A stretch of DNA of 8,240 nucleotides from an uncultured Phycisphaerae bacterium. Lineage in GTDB: Bacteria > Planctomycetota > Phycisphaerae > Sedimentisphaerales > Anaerohalosphaeraceae. Each line of letters begins with the position of its first letter. Positions within the stretch are counted from its first letter, which is position 1. Positions 6,480-8,240 of this stretch are shown here, in pieces. The notes beneath the pieces are model-generated. The model saw only the letters and a list, made by a program, of their open reading frames with translations, searched no databases and had not been told where the DNA came from. The position numbers and the translations under genes are program-made. The stretch is taken from assembly GCA_937920485.1 (NCBI GenBank), contig CALETL010000062.1, positions 1 through 8,240 of the forward strand, written 5' to 3'.

Positions 6480-7224
6480 TGGCTTCGATTTCAAGCAAAT
6501 CTTTGATTTGGTTTGCCCGAGTCCATTCGATCATTTTTAACTGACTGTTTGCCGCAGCGGCCCACTTTGAATTTGGAAAGGATTTAATCAGCTCATTATA
6601 CAGTCGTATCACTTCATTGAGATCGCTATGGCGGCAGCAATTGGCCTTTTGAAACAAAATCCATTGACGATCCGCTATACGGTCCTCGGAAAGCTTCTCA
6701 TAAACCGTACAGTAGTTTTTGAGAGCCTGTTCATAATGGCCCTGACGATAAAGAACATCCGCCAACTGGAGTGGACTAACGACCTTGTCCAGTTTCTCAA
6801 GCCTTACAACCAGTTCATTTTCCGGTGCTGGCTTTATGCTTTCTTCCACTACCTGCACTTCTTCCGGAAGCGGTGAGTCCTCAGCCGCATCCATCTGGAC
6901 TGGCATTGGCTCGTCCGGCTCCTGCGATGTTGACTTTTGGGGGATTTCCAGAGAGCGAAGTTGGCGGATCAAATCGTCCAATATATCCGTTTGGAACTGA
7001 TTTGAGGGTTCCTCGATCGATTCTACCTGGTCCCACATAAGCTGGCGACGCAGGCCACGATAACCCTGACCCACCTGAACGGCTTGGGGCTGAAGTGAAT
7101 CCTCAACCAGATTTTTATTCTGTAATACGCCGCTTGGGTCCGCGCTGTCTTGTGCTGCCGGCGAGGCACCGTAAAGACCGGCCATGATCCCTAAGCAGAG
7201 TGTGATGGCTAACTGAACTCTCAT
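6460..7224 (-). CDS. Secreted TPR-repeat protein in flagellar operon, function unknown
   Basis: A 254-residue protein without a recognised family name. Residues 1-25 form a typical Sec signal peptide: MRVQ, a hydrophobic core LAITLCLGIMAGLYG, and a likely cleavage site after SPAA. C10 is not in a convincing lipobox, so a lipoprotein is unlikely. Residues about 30-95 are polar with predicted helix (DILDDLIRQLRSLEI). About 96-138 is an acidic, proline- and glutamate-rich linker. Residues about 148-240 hold two or three degenerate TPR units (LADVLYRQGHYEQALKNYCTVY, then WILFQKANCCRHSDLNEVIRLYNELIKSFPNSKWAAAANSQL), similar in style to CpoB/YbgF-type periplasmic TPR modules. The ATG overlaps the stop of the upstream TPR gene as ATGA, with AGGA 9 bases before it, so the two are very probably made together. 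The product should sit in the periplasm. A motor or envelope scaffold role is inferred from the context alone. Confidence 0.82.
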   Translation of the reverse strand: MRVQLAITLCLGIMAGLYGASPAAQDSADPSGVLQNKNLVEDSLQPQAVQVGQGYRGLRRQLMWDQVESIEEPSNQFQTDILDDLIRQLRSLEIPQKSTSQEPDEPMPVQMDAAEDSPLPEEVQVVEESIKPAPENELVVRLEKLDKVVSPLQLADVLYRQGHYEQALKNYCTVYEKLSEDRIADRQWILFQKANCCRHSDLNEVIRLYNELIKSFPNSKWAAAANSQLKMIEWTRANQIKDLLEIEANDTDSQ

Positions 7225-8240
7225 TGCAGCATGTCCTGATCCAGCGCCCCCGCGAAAGCGAGTGCGGCATTGTCATAATCGTTTTGTTTCATATAAATCT
7301 TCCCCAGCAGTTCAGAAACCTCTGTGCGAAGGGATTCGTCTTCAATCTGTGTCCGCAATGTTCCCAGACACAGCGTTTGGGCCTTATCATACTTACCCTG
7401 CTGATAAGCAATCTTCGCCAGCAAATAGCCGCCACGTTGCGTATCATATCCAAGCGGCAAATCATAGATAGCATCTTCCAACTCTTTTTGAGCAATTCGA
7501 AGATCATCGTTGAGTATATAACACTCGGCAAGTTCAAGGGTTAATTGTGCACGCAAAGAAGCGTCGGCAATAAACTCAACACGCCGCCGTAAAAGTGTTA
7601 CGCCCGTTTCCGGAAGACCAATGGCACGGTATATATTTGTCTTAGCAATCAGCACCTGGCACGCATCTTCCTGATTTAAGTTTTCTTCCGGGATGCTTTC
7701 AAGAATCGTAAGCCCCTGCAAATAATTTTCCCGCAGGCATTCGGCCTGAACCAACTCAAGAACAACCTGCACATATTCATGCCTGTCCAGCAAACCGCCC
7801 AAAGCCATCCGAAACGCGGCAGCGGCCTTGTCGTATTGCTTCAGTTCGATAAACGACCGCCCTGCCATCAGATAAGCCGGCCCCAGACGGTCATCTGATA
7901 TATTCGAGATCGTTTGAATTGCCTGGCTGAACCACTTTACCGATGCCTGATGATCCTCGGACTCAAAAGCACATTGTCCAAGTCCCAATAAAGCGGTGCG
8001 GCGAGATTCGTCGTTTATATTCAGACGAAATATCTGTTCATAAAACTTCGCCGCTTCCTGATAAAGACCGCTGATTCTTGTCGTTTCAGCCAAATTCAGC
8101 AATGCCTCATCGGCCACCATACAATCGGGATACCGGATCAGCAATTCATTCAAATCCGCTCTGGCGCCGGGGTAATCTTTCATCCGGGTCTTGATCGCAC
8201 CGACATCAAGAAGAGCATGCGGAACCAGCTCATTGCCCTC
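7221..8240 (-). CDS. Multi-TPR-repeat protein, 5' end missing (runs off right edge)
   Basis: The frame is open from the right edge to the TGA at 7223-7221, giving 339 visible codons. An ATG at 8183 is the first methionine in the window, but I judge it not to be the true start. The 19 codons before it are open and read as the end of a TPR helix pair (NELVPHALLDVGAIKTRMKDYPGARADL), so the repeat array continues outside. The visible part is almost all TPR: roughly eight degenerate units of about 34-36 residues. Examples are ADEALLNLAETTRISGLYQEAAKFYEQIF, ALLGLGQCAFESEDHQASVKWFSQAI, AYLMAGRSFIELKQYDKAAAAFRMAL, GYLLAKIAYQQGKYDKAQTL and VSELLGKIYMKQNDYDNAALAFAGAL. Such arrays act as protein-binding scaffolds. 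No membrane helix or enzyme motif is seen; a signal peptide could lie beyond the edge. The stop overlaps the next TPR gene by four bases (ATGA), suggesting a stoichiometric pair. Function is unknown. Confidence 0.88.
   Translation of the reverse strand, partial: EGNELVPHALLDVGAIKTRMKDYPGARADLNELLIRYPDCMVADEALLNLAETTRISGLYQEAAKFYEQIFRLNINDESRRTALLGLGQCAFESEDHQASVKWFSQAIQTISNISDDRLGPAYLMAGRSFIELKQYDKAAAAFRMALGGLLDRHEYVQVVLELVQAECLRENYLQGLTILESIPEENLNQEDACQVLIAKTNIYRAIGLPETGVTLLRRRVEFIADASLRAQLTLELAECYILNDDLRIAQKELEDAIYDLPLGYDTQRGGYLLAKIAYQQGKYDKAQTLCLGTLRTQIEDESLRTEVSELLGKIYMKQNDYDNAALAFAGALDQDMLQ

Noticed and set aside
7168..7212. Possible lipoprotein signal in the secreted TPR protein (LAITLC).
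   Set aside because: The residue before the cysteine is leucine rather than a small residue, and an ordinary signal peptidase I site follows the hydrophobic core.

Overview
The window is a compact, single-direction bacterial flagellar gene cluster, entirely on the minus strand, so transcription runs from the right edge to the left edge. Reading in that direction it holds: an incomplete TPR-repeat protein, a secreted TPR-repeat protein, a sigma-54 activator with a degenerate receiver domain, FliL, a divergent FliM-type switch protein, FliN, FlhA, an unrecognised 79-residue membrane protein, and a FliA/WhiG-type sigma factor cut by the left edge. No intergenic gap exceeds about 30 bases and three consecutive genes at the right overlap. 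The whole window therefore looks like the interior of one long operon. I saw no internal terminator, RNA gene, mobile element, repeat array or CRISPR, and no gene-free stretch longer than 30 bases.

The organism is a flagellated bacterium of moderate GC content using both sigma-54-dependent and sigma-28-type flagellar control. The divergent FliM, the secreted TPR genes inside a flagellar operon, and the absence of fliOPQR-flhB and flhF-flhG from their usual places argue against the standard enterobacterial, Vibrio/Pseudomonas and Bacillus layouts. A member of the Planctomycetota/PVC group (for example Phycisphaerae-like) is my weak guess; nothing in the sequence proves it.

Right part (6460-8240): two TPR genes overlapping by ATGA. 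The second has a signal peptide, so it should act outside the cytoplasm, possibly as a scaffold around the motor. Middle (5079-6479): an AAA+ enhancer-binding protein with intact GAFTGA and Walker motifs but no phosphorylatable aspartate, resembling FleQ/FlrA-type flagellar regulators. Centre (3059-5058): FliL (stator-associated), a FliM-type protein and FliN (C-ring). Left (1-3032): the FlhA export gate, a small membrane protein and the flagellar sigma factor.

Together the genes encode parts of the rotor switch, the export gate, a stator accessory protein and two levels of transcriptional control (sigma-54 activator and alternative sigma factor), co-expressed from one promoter that must lie beyond the right edge or inside a gene. 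The least explained parts are the two TPR proteins, the 79-residue membrane protein and the unusual sequence of the FliM-type protein.
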